Of a stretch of DNA of 41,362 nucleotides, positions 41,176-41,362 are shown piece after piece. Within the stretch, counting starts at the first letter, position 1, and every line of letters begins with the position of its first letter. The stretch lies in the NCBI RefSeq assembly GCF_020164435.1, contig NZ_JAIUDQ010000023.1, positions 1-41,362 of the forward strand, written 5' to 3'. The notes under the pieces are model-generated. The model was given only the letters and a program-made list of their open reading frames with translations. It was not told the origin of the DNA and did no database searches. A program made the position numbers and the translations under genes. Source of the DNA: Phyllobacterium lublinensis. Its GTDB lineage: Bacteria > Pseudomonadota > Alphaproteobacteria > Rhizobiales > Rhizobiaceae.

Positions 41176-41362
41176 CGCCTTCGTCCTCGCTCGATCGCCG
41201 CGGGCCATATCTCCGGGAGCGAAAGCCTGTCCAGCCCGGTCCGGACAATGGGCGCTTGCGCTCCGATCGAACATAGGCACGTCCGGACGATTTTCCAAGG
41301 CGAGAAGGTCTGCGAAGTCATCATAATCGCAGCGGGTAGGCCGAGGCACAGTCGCTGCAAGA
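41176..41362. other. Upstream region of the cyclase gene, window edge
   Basis: No further gene is supported. The leftward promoter of the cyclase should lie here or beyond the edge. Confidence 0.35.

Overview
The window looks like chromosomal DNA of an alphaproteobacterium of the order Hyphomicrobiales, most likely Brucellaceae (Ochrobactrum/Brucella-like) or a near relative. Pointers are glutathione synthetase next to yifB/comM, rhizobial-type small proteins (DUF6481, zinc ribbons), a GTTC-N7-GTTC SOS box, and a hexuronate cluster with FCD-type GntR control. This placement is by eye and family knowledge only.

Positions 1 to about 26,560 read as accessory DNA, a mosaic with many broken genes. 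It opens with the decayed tail of a gene whose better copy lies at 12.6-13.1 kb. A tight leftward operon of exported proteins follows (small secreted protein, lipoprotein alpha/beta hydrolase, parvulin-type PPIase, HupE/UreJ permease, DUF3604 protein; 5931 to 513). Then come an outer-membrane beta-barrel protein, a Kef-type antiporter, small hypotheticals and pseudogenes. From 13.2 to 18.1 kb is a catabolic island: TetR and GntR regulators divergent from a TRAP transporter (DctP, DctQ, DctM) and a divergent type II dehydroquinase-like enzyme. More debris follows, including a 5'-truncated BKACE gene and zinc-ribbon genes, one with an SOS box. From 20.1 to 26.5 kb lies a four-gene tyrosine-recombinase module: a degenerate recombinase-like protein, a large recombinase with a cysteine-rich tail, a coiled-coil protein and a second recombinase. 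A strong promoter and three 10-bp direct repeats spaced 31-32 bp lie upstream. Its right end abuts a yifB/comM gene cut after about 77 codons. The rest of yifB is not in the window, so the island probably extends beyond the left edge.

From 26.5 kb onward the DNA looks like ordinary chromosome: the yifB 5' end, gshB, an RlpA-like protein, then a hexuronate catabolic locus (gntR-uxuA leftward, uxaC-uxuB rightward, uxaA leftward). UxaC, UxuB and UxuA convert glucuronate to 2-keto-3-deoxygluconate and UxaA serves the altronate branch; no separate uxaB is present. The same perfect 10-bp palindrome occurs upstream of uxaC and of uxaA and is the likely operator of the GntR protein. The right end holds an RTX-repeat calcium-binding protein, a few small membrane or secreted proteins of unknown function, and a class III nucleotide cyclase with 2TM repeats.

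The recombinase module with its iteron-like leader is the best candidate for an under-described mobile system. The DUF3604 operon and the altered dehydroquinase are next.
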